Assembly: GCF_006442815.1 (NCBI RefSeq)
Contig: NZ_VFVL01000002.1
Coordinates: 248,001 to 312,000 of the forward strand
Length of the DNA stretch: 64,000 nt
Direction of reading: 5' to 3'
From: Mesorhizobium sp. B2-4-3
GTDB lineage: Bacteria; Pseudomonadota; Alphaproteobacteria; Rhizobiales; Rhizobiaceae
Part shown: positions 43,324 through 51,561 of the stretch, piece by piece
How positions within the stretch are numbered: the stretch's first letter is position 1
Layout: each line of letters starts with the position of its first letter
Notes under the pieces: generated by a model
The model's input: the letters and a program-made list of their open reading frames with translations, nothing else
The model's database searches: none
What the model was told of the DNA's origin: nothing
Program-made: the position numbers and the translations under genes

Positions 43324-45735
43324 ATGGCCAAGGGGAATCAGAGACGGGCAGGCGGCAGGGCGCGGGCGCAGGGCCTGCTGGAACGCTACCGGCCGATCGA
43401 AGGCGTCGTCGACGAGATGGTCGACGCGTTGGGCAGCCCGCGTCCGGCCTGGCGCTTCTTCATCGACGCGCTCGACGATCTGGGTGCGGAACGGCTTGGA
43501 CAGCGGTTTGCCCGCGCCGACCAGTATCTGCGCGACGCCGGCGTCTATTACCGCGTCTATGAGCAGGCCGGGGCCAATGAGCGGGAATGGCCGCTCGCGC
43601 ATGTCCCGCTGCTGATCGACGAGAAGGAATGGGCCGAGATCAGTGCCGGCCTCGTCCAGCGCGCCGACCTGTTCGAGGCCATCCTGGCCGACATCTATGG
43701 GCCGAACCGGCTGATCGAGAAGGGGATCCTGCCTGCCGGGCTGATCGCGGCGAGCTCCGAATATCTGCGCCCCGTCGCAGGCGTCCGGCCGGCGAACGGG
43801 CATTTCCTGCATATGGTCGCCTTCGAGCTCGGCCGTGGCCCGGACGGGCGCTGGTGGGTGCTGGGCGATCGCGCCCAGGCGCCGTCCGGCGCCGGCTTCG
43901 CGCTGGAAAACCGCGTCGCCACCACGCGCGCGCTGTCGGATATCTATGGCGAGATGCATGTGCATCGGCTGGCCGGCTTCTTCCGTCGTTTCCGCGATGC
44001 GCTGAACGGCATGGCGAGGGAATCGGGCGGCCGTGTCGCCATCCTGACGCCGGGACCGCTCAACGAAACCTACTACGAGCACGCCTATATCGCCCGCTAT
44101 CTCGGCATCATGCTGCTCGAGGGCGAGGACCTGACCGTTTCCGGCGGCAGGCTGATGGTGCGAACGGTTTCAGGCCTGCTGCCGATCGGCGTCCTGTGGC
44201 GGCGGCTCGACGCGGCCTTCGCCGATCCGCTGGAGCTCAGGCCGGACTCGCAGATCGGCACGCCGGGGCTGGTCGAGGCGATCCGGCGCGGCTCCGTTTC
44301 GGCCGTCAATGCGCTGGGTTCCGGCCTGGTGGAAACGCGGGCCTTGCTTTCCTTCCTGCCCAGGATCGCGCGGGAACTGCAAGGTGAAGATCTGTCGTTG
44401 CCGAACGTTGCCACTTGGTGGTGCGGGCAGCAGAACGAACGCGACCACGTGCTTGCCAATATCGACCATATGGTGGTCGGCCCGGCGCTGTCGACGCGGC
44501 TCGCCTTCGAGGACGATGGCGCGACCAGGCTCGGTTCGGCGCTTTCGGCGGGGGAACGGGCGGAGCTTGTCGCGCGGATCGAAGCCGACGGCGCCGGCTT
44601 TGTCGGCCAGGAAGCGGTGACACTCTCGACCACGCCGGTGTTTGTCGACGGCCGGCTTGAGCCTAGGCCAGCCAGTTTGCGTGTCTATCTGGCGCGAACG
44701 CAAGAAGGCTGGAGCGTAATGCCCGGCGGCTTCGCCCGTGTCGGCTTCTCGCTCGACCCGACGGCGATCGCCATGCAGCGCGGCGGCCAGGCGGCGGATG
44801 TCTGGGTGGTCAGCGACAGGCCGGTCGAGCGCGAGACGCTCTTGCCGCAGGAGCATGACGGATTCACCCGCACCATGCCGGGCAGCCTGCCCAGCCGCGC
44901 GGCGGAGAACCTGACCTGGCTCGGCCGCTATATCGAGCGCTCTGAAGACACAGTGCGGGTGCTGCGCGCCTATCACGTCAGGCTGGCGGAGACGTCCGAC
45001 CCCGAGATGCCGCTGCTTGCCGACATCAGGGACTATCTGGAGCCGTTCGGCATCGAGGTCGAGTCGGCGATCCCGTCAGGGCTGATCGACACTTTGGACA
45101 GCGCAGTCTACAGCGCAGGGCAAATCCGTGACCGCTTCTCGCCAGATGGCTGGCTGGCGCTGAAGGATCTGTCGAAGACCATCCATAGATTTGCCGGCAC
45201 CGTGGCGCCCGGAGACGACGCGACGCGGGCAATGACGGTGATGCTGCGCAAGCTCGCCGGCTTTTCCGGCCTGCTGCACGAGAACATGTACCGCTTCACC
45301 GGCTGGCGCTTCCTGGAGATCGGCCGCAGGCTGGAACGCGGCATCCAGATCGCCCGTACGCTCAGCCAGCTGACAAGGAACGGGGCGCCGGAAGGGGCGC
45401 TCGACATGATGCTGGAGATCGGCGACAGCGTCATGACCCATCGCCGGCAGTATCCGGTGCAGGCCGGGCGGCGCACGGTGATCGACCTGCTCGCGCTCGA
45501 CCCGCTCAACCCGCGCTCGATCCTCTTCCAGCTCGAGCGGCTGAAGGCCGAGATCGGCATGCTGCCTTCGATCGGCGGCGAGGGACATATGTCGCCCGCC
45601 GCCAAGGAAATCCTGCAGCTCAACACGGCAATCGCCGTCATGGAGCCGTCGGATATGAGCGCCAAAGTGCTCGACGACTTCGCCGGCCAGATCGGCGATC
45701 TCTACAACAGCCTCGCAAGAGCCTATTTCGGGTAG
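43324..45735 (+). CDS. Circularly permuted ATP-grasp / alpha-E fusion protein
   Basis: 803 residues. The first 470 or so form a circularly permuted ATP-grasp COOH-NH2 ligase-like domain (RVYEQAGANEREWPLAHVPL, LIEKGILPAGLIAASSEYLR, GRWWVLGDRAQAPSGAGFAL, ENRVATTRALSDIYGEMHVH, LSLPNVATWWCGQQNERD). From about residue 520 comes the all-helical alpha-E domain (AENLTWLGRYIERSEDTVRV, GFSGLLHENMYRFTGWRFLE, IGRRLERGIQIA). In many bacteria these two are separate genes; here they are fused. Families of this kind were predicted from genome context to make or modify peptides (Iyer, Aravind and colleagues). Its stop TAG lies on the first bases of repeat copy D. Confidence 0.9.
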   Translation: MAKGNQRRAGGRARAQGLLERYRPIEGVVDEMVDALGSPRPAWRFFIDALDDLGAERLGQRFARADQYLRDAGVYYRVYEQAGANEREWPLAHVPLLIDEKEWAEISAGLVQRADLFEAILADIYGPNRLIEKGILPAGLIAASSEYLRPVAGVRPANGHFLHMVAFELGRGPDGRWWVLGDRAQAPSGAGFALENRVATTRALSDIYGEMHVHRLAGFFRRFRDALNGMARESGGRVAILTPGPLNETYYEHAYIARYLGIMLLEGEDLTVSGGRLMVRTVSGLLPIGVLWRRLDAAFADPLELRPDSQIGTPGLVEAIRRGSVSAVNALGSGLVETRALLSFLPRIARELQGEDLSLPNVATWWCGQQNERDHVLANIDHMVVGPALSTRLAFEDDGATRLGSALSAGERAELVARIEADGAGFVGQEAVTLSTTPVFVDGRLEPRPASLRVYLARTQEGWSVMPGGFARVGFSLDPTAIAMQRGGQAADVWVVSDRPVERETLLPQEHDGFTRTMPGSLPSRAAENLTWLGRYIERSEDTVRVLRAYHVRLAETSDPEMPLLADIRDYLEPFGIEVESAIPSGLIDTLDSAVYSAGQIRDRFSPDGWLALKDLSKTIHRFAGTVAPGDDATRAMTVMLRKLAGFSGLLHENMYRFTGWRFLEIGRRLERGIQIARTLSQLTRNGAPEGALDMMLEIGDSVMTHRRQYPVQAGRRTVIDLLALDPLNPRSILFQLERLKAEIGMLPSIGGEGHMSPAAKEILQLNTAIAVMEPSDMSAKVLDDFAGQIGDLYNSLARAYFG

Positions 45736-45858
45736 AGCATTTCCAGCGAAAAGGGTCGCCTCCAATGCTCTATCTCTTTGTTTTTGCGCAATTTCGGACG
45801 CAAGGCTACGGCGAAGTCGCCGAGCCCGACCGCTACGCACTTTTGCTGGAATTGCTCT
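45734..45858 (+). repeat. RIME-type repeat, diverged copy D, filling an intergenic gap
   Basis: It begins AGAGCATTTCC and ends GGAATTGCTCT. It has a first palindrome AGAGCATT / AATGCTCT, the CTATCTCTTTGTTTTTGCGCA linker shared with copies B and C (with one change), and second-palindrome ends GCAATTTC / GGAATTGC. The interior of the second palindrome is longer and different, so this is a mosaic or diverged member. It occupies the whole gap between the ATP-grasp stop and the next ATG. Confidence 0.8.
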
Positions 45859-45859
45859 A

Positions 45860-46735
45860 ATGCTCTACGACATCAAACTCCATCTGCACTACGACTATGC
45901 CGCCGCCGCCGGCGGCGGACGGCACCAGGTGCGCGTCATGCCGCAGACGATCGCCGGCGTGCAGCGCGTGATCGCGGCCTCGCTGTCCTTCCAGCCGTCG
46001 CCCGCCGAACGTGCCGATTTTTCCGATTTCTTCGGCAACAACGTCACATCGATCGCCTTTCGCGACGCGCATGAGACGCTCGACATCCGAATGAGCGCGC
46101 GCGTTTCGGTCTCGCGGCCCGAGCCGGGTCTCGATGTCTCGCCCGATATAAACGGGCTGAGGTCGGAGCTCGATCTGGTGCGGTCACTCTCGCCGTCCGC
46201 GCCGCATCATTTCCTCGCCGCCAGCGATCATGTAGGCATCGACGCGGCGATCACGGCCTATGCGCGGGATAGTTTGCCGGGGTCAACCGTCGCCACGGCG
46301 GTTGATCTGTGCAACCGCATCCATCGCGATTTCACTTATGACGGCAAGGCAACCACGGTGCAGACGCGGGCAAGCGACGCCTTTGCGCTGAAACGCGGCG
46401 TCTGCCAGGATTTCTCGCATATCATGATCGCCGGCCTGCGCGGGCTTGGCATTCCGGCCGGCTATGTCAGCGGCTTCCTGCGCACGATCCCGCCGAAGGG
46501 CAAGCCCCGGCTCGAAGGCGCGGATGCCATGCATGCCTGGGTCAAGGTCTGGTGCGGACGCGACGCCGGCTGGCAGGAGTTCGACCCGACCAACGGCATG
46601 CGGGCGAGCAACGACCATATCACCGTCGGCTACGGCCGCGACTATTCCGACGTGGCGCCGATCGTCGGCGTGCTGAAGACGACGGGCGGTCAGGTCGGCG
46701 AGCAGGCGGTCGACGTCATCCCGGTGGCAGCCTGA
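45860..46735 (+). CDS. Transglutaminase-like cysteine protease-fold protein
   Basis: 291 residues. An N-terminal beta-rich domain (LYDIKLHLHYDYAAAAGGGR) precedes the transglutaminase core: Cys in LKRGVCQDFSHIMIAGLRGL, His in DAMHAWVKVWCGRDAGW, Asp in EFDPTNG. The catalytic triad is complete, so it may act as a peptidase or amide transferase. It is third in the cluster with the two genes upstream. The ATG lies one base beyond the repeat, which leaves no ordinary Shine-Dalgarno sequence except what the repeat supplies. Confidence 0.9.
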   Translation: MLYDIKLHLHYDYAAAAGGGRHQVRVMPQTIAGVQRVIAASLSFQPSPAERADFSDFFGNNVTSIAFRDAHETLDIRMSARVSVSRPEPGLDVSPDINGLRSELDLVRSLSPSAPHHFLAASDHVGIDAAITAYARDSLPGSTVATAVDLCNRIHRDFTYDGKATTVQTRASDAFALKRGVCQDFSHIMIAGLRGLGIPAGYVSGFLRTIPPKGKPRLEGADAMHAWVKVWCGRDAGWQEFDPTNGMRASNDHITVGYGRDYSDVAPIVGVLKTTGGQVGEQAVDVIPVAA

Positions 46736-46826
46736 CGCAACGGCGTCGATGATGCGCACCGCCGTTTGCATCCGGAACCAGTCATCGGCGAGCGGCTTTA
46801 TCTACGGATAATTTCGCGGAGCCGGC

Positions 46827-47918
46827 ATGTTGCAGCATTCGCAATTGTCCTCGGTCCGTTCAACGCGGAACGAGGAAACCCAAAGGAACGGTGCGCAAGA
46901 TTCGGCCGAGCGCGCGTCGCTCAGTTATGTGAGCGATGCCGATCCCGGCATCCGACGATTGAGAAAAGGCAAGGGATTTTCCTATGTCGGTCCGAACGGA
47001 TGCGCGGTCAGCACGCAGACCCTTGCCCGCATCAAGGCGATCGTCATTCCGCCGGCCTGGACGGATGTGTGGATCTCGCCCGATCCGGACGGCCATATCC
47101 AGGCGACAGGCCGGGATCAACGCGGCCGCAAACAGTACCGTTATCACCCGCAATGGACCGAGGAGCGCGACGGCGTCAAATATTCCAGCCTCGTCGCTTT
47201 CGCCGAAAGCCTGCCCGCGCTGCGGCTGCGGATCGATGCGGACCTGCGCCGCCACGGTCTGCCCATGGAGCGCGTCGTCGCCTCGGTGGTCTGGTTGCTC
47301 GACAACACTCTTATCCGCATCGGCAACGCCGCCTATGCGCGGGACAACAAGAGTTTCGGGCTGACCACGCTGCGCGACCGCCATGTCGAGATCACGGGCT
47401 CCAGCCTGCGCTTCGCCTTCAAGGGCAAGTCGGGCAAGGAATGGAAGCTGAAGCTGGTCGATCACCGCATCGCCAAGATCGTGCGCGGCGCCCAGGACCT
47501 GCCCGGGCAGAAGCTGTTCCAATATCTCGACGAGGATGGCGACCGGTGGCCGGTGCGCTCGGAGGACGTCAACCGCTACATTCGCGAGGCATCCGGCGCC
47601 GATTTCAGCTCAAAGCATTTCCGCACCTGGGGCGGCACGATCCATGCGGCGTCGCTGTTTGTCGGGACCGAGCTGCCGGAAAGCAAGACGCAGCAAAAAC
47701 GGATGATCAACAGTGTCGTCGACAAGGTCGCCGAGCGGTTGGGCAATACCCGTGCCGTCTGCCGCAAATGCTACATCCATCCGCTGGTGTTCGAGGCATG
47801 GTCCGAAGGGTGCCTGCTTGACGAAATGGCCGGGGCCAACAAGCGCAAACGCCGGATATCCGGCCTCGACGAGGAAGAAACGCTGGTGCTCAGATGGCTG
47901 CAGGCGCGCGGCGCCTGA
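46827..47918 (+). CDS. Poxvirus-type DNA topoisomerase IB
   Basis: Relaxes supercoils by a 3'-phosphotyrosine intermediate. 363 residues. Motifs: GFSYVGPNGCAVSTQTLARI, VIPPAWTDVWISPDPDGHIQ, RQYRYHP-type segment (GRKQYRYHPQW), LIRIGNAAYARDNKSFGLTT with the catalytic Arg region, HFRTWGGTIHAA, and the catalytic Tyr at about residue 316 in CRKCYIHPLVF. All expected active-site positions appear present. It is 91 bp after the transglutaminase gene; a functional link is uncertain. Confidence 0.94.
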   Translation: MLQHSQLSSVRSTRNEETQRNGAQDSAERASLSYVSDADPGIRRLRKGKGFSYVGPNGCAVSTQTLARIKAIVIPPAWTDVWISPDPDGHIQATGRDQRGRKQYRYHPQWTEERDGVKYSSLVAFAESLPALRLRIDADLRRHGLPMERVVASVVWLLDNTLIRIGNAAYARDNKSFGLTTLRDRHVEITGSSLRFAFKGKSGKEWKLKLVDHRIAKIVRGAQDLPGQKLFQYLDEDGDRWPVRSEDVNRYIREASGADFSSKHFRTWGGTIHAASLFVGTELPESKTQQKRMINSVVDKVAERLGNTRAVCRKCYIHPLVFEAWSEGCLLDEMAGANKRKRRISGLDEEETLVLRWLQARGA

Positions 47919-47954
47919 TAGGCGGTCGCGAAGGCAGCCAAGTCCGGGATCCCT

Positions 47955-48055
47955 AGAGCGTTTCACCGTTTCACAGAAACGGCGAACCGCTCTATCTCTT
48001 TGTTTTGACGCAATTCCGGACAGAAAACCGCTCACACTTTTCCTGGAATTGCTCT
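47955..48055 (+). repeat. RIME-type two-palindrome repeat, copy B
   Basis: AGAGCG ... CGCTCT first stem-loop, CTCTTTG linker, then GCAATTCC ... GGAATTGC second stem-loop ending GCTCT. About 101 bp. Nearly identical to copy C and, in the opposite orientation, to copy A. It sits between the topoisomerase stop and the promoter of the DGPF/ECF pair. Confidence 0.9.
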
Positions 48056-48079
48056 GGGGAAATTTTTTTATCGACCTGG

Positions 48080-48106
48080 TGTCGGGAAGGGTCCTAGTGT
48101 CGCGTC
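48080..48106 (+). promoter_or_regulatory. Candidate ECF-sigma promoter of the DGPF gene
   Basis: TGTCGG (48080-48085), 17 bases, CGTC (48103-48106), then about 24 bases to the ATG at 48130. ECF42-group sigma factors are reported to use a TGTCGA-type -35 and a CGTC-like -10, and to control the adjacent DGPF genes. The match of position and spacing supports autoregulation. Confidence 0.55.
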
Positions 48107-48129
48107 CTTTGATACGGAAAGGACCTGCC

Positions 48130-48504
48130 ATGCTTTACGCCATCCTCTGCTACGCCTCCGAAGACGTCGTCTGCTCCTGGAGCAAGGAACAGGACGACGA
48201 GGTCATGGCAAAGCTCCTCAACGTGCAGGACAAATACGCCAAGGCGGGCCGGCTCGGCCCCGTGGCGCGCCTTTTGCCGACGACCGCGGCGACCACGCTG
48301 CGAAAGGTCAAGGGCGAGGCGGTCGTGCTGGACGGGCCGTTCGCCGAAACCAAGGAACAGTTCCTCGGCTTCTACACGCTCGAATGCGACGATCTCGACG
48401 AAGCGGTCGCATTCGCGCGCGAACTCTCCGAGGTCAATCCGAGCGGCGGTTCCTACGAGATCCGGCCGGTTTCGGTCTTCAACCCGACAAAGGCCGCGGT
48501 ATGA
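48130..48504 (+). CDS. YCII-related DGPF-domain protein
   Basis: 124 residues of the YCII/DGPF family: LYAILCYASEDVVCSWSKEQ at the start and the name-giving motif in AVVLDGPFAETKEQFLGFYT. Such small dimeric alpha/beta-barrel proteins are the usual neighbours and targets of ECF42 sigma factors; their chemistry is not established. GGAAAGGA precedes the ATG. Its stop overlaps the sigma-factor start by ATGA, so the two are translated together. Confidence 0.93.
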   Translation: MLYAILCYASEDVVCSWSKEQDDEVMAKLLNVQDKYAKAGRLGPVARLLPTTAATTLRKVKGEAVVLDGPFAETKEQFLGFYTLECDDLDEAVAFARELSEVNPSGGSYEIRPVSVFNPTKAAV

Positions 48505-49775
48505 CCGACCTTGCCTGGATAAGCACGGCGATCGGCAACGCCCGTCCGCAGGCGATGGGCGCGCTGCTGCGCTACTTCCGCGACCTCGACGCCGCGGAAG
48601 AGGCTTTCCAGGACGCGTGCCTGAGGGCGCTCAACAACTGGCCGAAGAACGGGCCGCCGCGCGATCCCGCGGCCTGGCTGATCTTCGTCGGCCGCAACAG
48701 TGGCATCGACGCGGTGCGCAAGCGCGCCAAGCAGGCGCCGATGCCGGAAGAGGACCAGGTCTCCGATCTCGAAGACGCCGAGAGCGACATCGCCGAGCGG
48801 CTGGACGGCGCGCATTATCGCGACGACATCTTGCGGCTGCTGTTCATCTGCTGCCATCCCGACCTGCCGCCGACGCAGCAGATCGCGGTGGCGTTGCGCA
48901 TCGTCTCCGGCCTCACCGTCAAGCAGATCGCGCGCGCGTTTCTGGTTGGCGAGAGCGCCATGGAACAGCGCATCACCCGCGCCAAGGCGCGCATCGCCGA
49001 TGCCGGCGTGCCGTTCGAAACGCCGGGCGCGGTCGAGCGCTCGGAGCGGCTCGCCGCCGTCGCCGCGATGGTTTATCTGATCTTCAACGAAGGCTATTCG
49101 ACCAATGACGGCGAGGCGCCGGCCCGCGCGCCGCTCTGCGAGGAGGCGATCCGGCTTGCCCGTCTGCTGCTCAGGCTCTTCCAGGCCGAGCCGGAGATCA
49201 TGGGGCTGACCGCGCTGCTTCTGCTGCAGCATGCGCGGGCGCCGGCGCGTTTCGACGAGAATGGCGAGATCGTCCTGCTCGAGGACCAGGACCGCTCGCT
49301 GTGGAGCCGCAAGATGATCGACGAGGGCCTGGCGCTGGTCGACAAGGCGCTGCGCCACCGCAAGCCCGGTCCTTATCAGGTGCAGGCGGCGATCGCGGCG
49401 CTGCATGCGCGGGCGGCGACGGCGGAAGATACAGACTGGACCGAGATCGACCTGCTCTACGGTCTGCTGGAGCAGATGCAGCCTTCGCCCGTTGTGACGC
49501 TGAACCGCGCGGTCGCGGTCAGCAAAGTGAAAGGTCCGGACGCTGCGCTCGCCATGATCGAGCCGCTGGAAGACAGGCTGTCGGGCTATTTCCACTTCTT
49601 CGGCCTCAGGGGCGGGCTGCTGATGCAGCTTGGCCGCAACGAGGAGGCGCGCGTTGCCTTCGACCGCGCCATCGCTTTGGCCAATACCGCCGCCGAGGCG
49701 GCGCATATCCGCATGCATATCGACCGGCTGATCAAGGAGAGCGCAGAGAAGTCCTCCTTCCAAAAAGCGCGCTGA
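48501..49775 (+). CDS. ECF sigma factor with TPR-like C-terminal extension (ECF42 type)
   Basis: 424 residues. Sigma region 2 (RYFRDLDAAEEAFQDACLRA) and region 4 (ALRIVSGLTVKQIARAFLVG, ESAMEQRITRAKARIAD) occupy the first 190. The remaining 230 form a helical extension (MVYLIFNEGYSTNDGEAP, PSPVVTLNRAVAVSKVKGPD, GGLLMQLGRNEEARVAFDRA) with TPR-like repeats. ECF42 members have this extension in place of an anti-sigma factor, and no anti-sigma gene is visible. It is co-translated with the DGPF gene. Confidence 0.92.
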   Translation: MTDLAWISTAIGNARPQAMGALLRYFRDLDAAEEAFQDACLRALNNWPKNGPPRDPAAWLIFVGRNSGIDAVRKRAKQAPMPEEDQVSDLEDAESDIAERLDGAHYRDDILRLLFICCHPDLPPTQQIAVALRIVSGLTVKQIARAFLVGESAMEQRITRAKARIADAGVPFETPGAVERSERLAAVAAMVYLIFNEGYSTNDGEAPARAPLCEEAIRLARLLLRLFQAEPEIMGLTALLLLQHARAPARFDENGEIVLLEDQDRSLWSRKMIDEGLALVDKALRHRKPGPYQVQAAIAALHARAATAEDTDWTEIDLLYGLLEQMQPSPVVTLNRAVAVSKVKGPDAALAMIEPLEDRLSGYFHFFGLRGGLLMQLGRNEEARVAFDRAIALANTAAEAAHIRMHIDRLIKESAEKSSFQKAR

Positions 49776-49960
49776 TCCGGCTTCGTCGTCTGGCCCAATT
49801 TCGCAATCCGGCCTTGGACCATGCCGGGGTAGCGGTTTTCCCCCGAAACGCGTAATGCCACGCCATGAAAGCGCCCGGCTGCGCCCGACGGCACGGACCG
49901 CGACATGGCGCATGGCTTCCACACCCGTCCCAAGAGAGGCGGGATATGAAAGGGACAAAA

Positions 49961-51475
49961 ATGACGTTAGCGAAGGAAACCGCTTCACTTCTCGAGAAAC
50001 TGGGTGTCGCCAGGGAGGCGCTTGTCGGAGGCGACCTTGTCGTGCGCAGCCCGGTGACGGGCGAACAGATCGCGGCGCTGAAGTCGATCTCGGCCGCCGA
50101 TGCCGGCAAGGCCATCGATGCCGCGCACAAGGCCTTCCAGTCCTGGCGGCTGGTGCCGGGCCCGAAGCGGGGCGAGCTGGTGCGCCTGCTCGGCGAGGAG
50201 TTGCGCGCGCATAAGGACGAACTCGGCCGGCTGGTGTCGATCGAGGTCGGCAAGATCCCGTCCGAGGGGCTGGGCGAAGTCCAGGAAATGATCGACATCT
50301 GCGATTTCGCCGTCGGTCTCTCCCGGCAACTCTATGGCCTGACGATCGCCACCGAGCGCCCCGGACATCGTATGATGGAGACCTGGCATCCGCTCGGCGT
50401 CGTCGGCGTGATCTCGGCCTTCAATTTCCCGGTTGCGGTGTGGTCGTGGAATGCAGCCCTTGCCCTCGTCTGCGGCGACGCCGTGGTGTGGAAGCCGTCG
50501 GAAAAGACGCCGCTGACCGCGCTTGCCTGCGAGGCGATCTTCAAGCGCGCCGTCAAGCGTTTCGGCAAGGATGCGCCGGCAGGGCTGCTGCAGGTGCTGA
50601 TCGGCGACCGCGTCGCCGGCGAGGTGCTGGTCGACCATCCGAAGGTGCCGCTGGTCTCGGCCACCGGCTCGACGCGCATGGGCCGGGAGGTCGGTCCCAG
50701 GCTCGCCAAGCGTTTTGCCCGCGCCGTGCTGGAGCTCGGCGGCAACAATGCCGGCATCGTGACGCCCACCGCCGATCTCGACATGGCGCTGCGCGCCATC
50801 GCCTTCGGCGCCATGGGCACGGCTGGCCAGCGCTGCACGACGCTCAGGCGCCTGTTCGTGCATGACAGCGTCTATGACGCGCTCTTGCCGCGGCTGAAGA
50901 AGGCCTATCAGTCCGTCTCGGTCGGCAATCCGCTGGAAGGCAAGGCGCTGGTCGGCCCGCTGATCGACAAGGCGGCCTTCGACGGTATGCAGAAGGCGCT
51001 GAAGGAAGCCGAGGCGCATGGCGGCAAGGTGACCGGCGGCACGCGCGTCGAGAACGGCCATCCGGACGCCTATTACGTGCATCCGGCACTGGTCGAGATG
51101 CCGAAGCAGGTTTCGCCGGTGACGGAAGAGACCTTCGCGCCGATCCTCTATGTGATGAGGTACACCGATTTCGACGAGGCGCTCGAGCAGCATAACGCGG
51201 TCGGCGCTGGCCTGTCGTCGTCGATCTTCACCCGCGACCTGCAGGAATCGGAGCGGTTCCTCGGCGTAGACGGCTCGGATTGCGGCATCGCCAACGTCAA
51301 CATCGGCACGTCGGGCGCGGAGATCGGCGGCGCGTTCGGCGGCGAGAAGGAGACAGGCGGCGGCCGCGAGAGCGGCTCGGACGCCTGGAAGGCTTATATG
51401 CGCCGGGCCACCAACACGGTGAACTATTCCAAGGCGCTGCCGCTCGCGCAAGGCGTGTCGTTCGACATCGATTGA
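49961..51475 (+). CDS. amaB: ALDH7-family aldehyde dehydrogenase (aminoadipate semialdehyde / P6C dehydrogenase)
   Basis: NAD-dependent enzyme that oxidises alpha-aminoadipate semialdehyde to aminoadipate in lysine breakdown (family ALDH7). 504 residues. It has VVGVISAFNFPVAVWSWNAA, the Glu in ELGGNNAGIV, catalytic Cys in GTAGQRCTTLRRLF, and the ALDH7 C-terminal signature AFGGEKETGGGRESGSDAWK. Starts at 49946 and 49961 are both possible; the latter has AAAGGGAC at good spacing. Together with gcdH 10 kb away, it fits lysine catabolism. Symbol given by family similarity only. Confidence 0.88.
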   Translation: MTLAKETASLLEKLGVAREALVGGDLVVRSPVTGEQIAALKSISAADAGKAIDAAHKAFQSWRLVPGPKRGELVRLLGEELRAHKDELGRLVSIEVGKIPSEGLGEVQEMIDICDFAVGLSRQLYGLTIATERPGHRMMETWHPLGVVGVISAFNFPVAVWSWNAALALVCGDAVVWKPSEKTPLTALACEAIFKRAVKRFGKDAPAGLLQVLIGDRVAGEVLVDHPKVPLVSATGSTRMGREVGPRLAKRFARAVLELGGNNAGIVTPTADLDMALRAIAFGAMGTAGQRCTTLRRLFVHDSVYDALLPRLKKAYQSVSVGNPLEGKALVGPLIDKAAFDGMQKALKEAEAHGGKVTGGTRVENGHPDAYYVHPALVEMPKQVSPVTEETFAPILYVMRYTDFDEALEQHNAVGAGLSSSIFTRDLQESERFLGVDGSDCGIANVNIGTSGAEIGGAFGGEKETGGGRESGSDAWKAYMRRATNTVNYSKALPLAQGVSFDID

Positions 51476-51486
51476 GGACGAAACGA

Positions 51487-51516
51487 CGGGTCAGCCCTCA
51501 CCCTCGAGCTGACCCG
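51487..51516. terminator. Inverted repeat between convergent ALDH and ABC operon
   Basis: Perfect 9 bp stem CGGGTCAGC / GCTGACCCG with a 12-base loop. No T-run follows on either strand, so its terminator role is tentative; position between convergent genes favours it. Confidence 0.45.
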
Positions 51517-51561
51517 GCCTGGCTGTCGATCAGGCCATGCAGGCGGAGGCGGGGCGATTGC

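Noticed and set aside
42325..44082. 585-codon minus-strand frame across the DUF2126 and ATP-grasp genes
   Set aside because: It spans the junction of two real genes in antisense and shows no recognisable features.
48453..49988. 511-codon minus-strand frame opposite the ECF sigma gene
   Set aside because: Shadow of the sigma gene, which has conserved regions 2 and 4.
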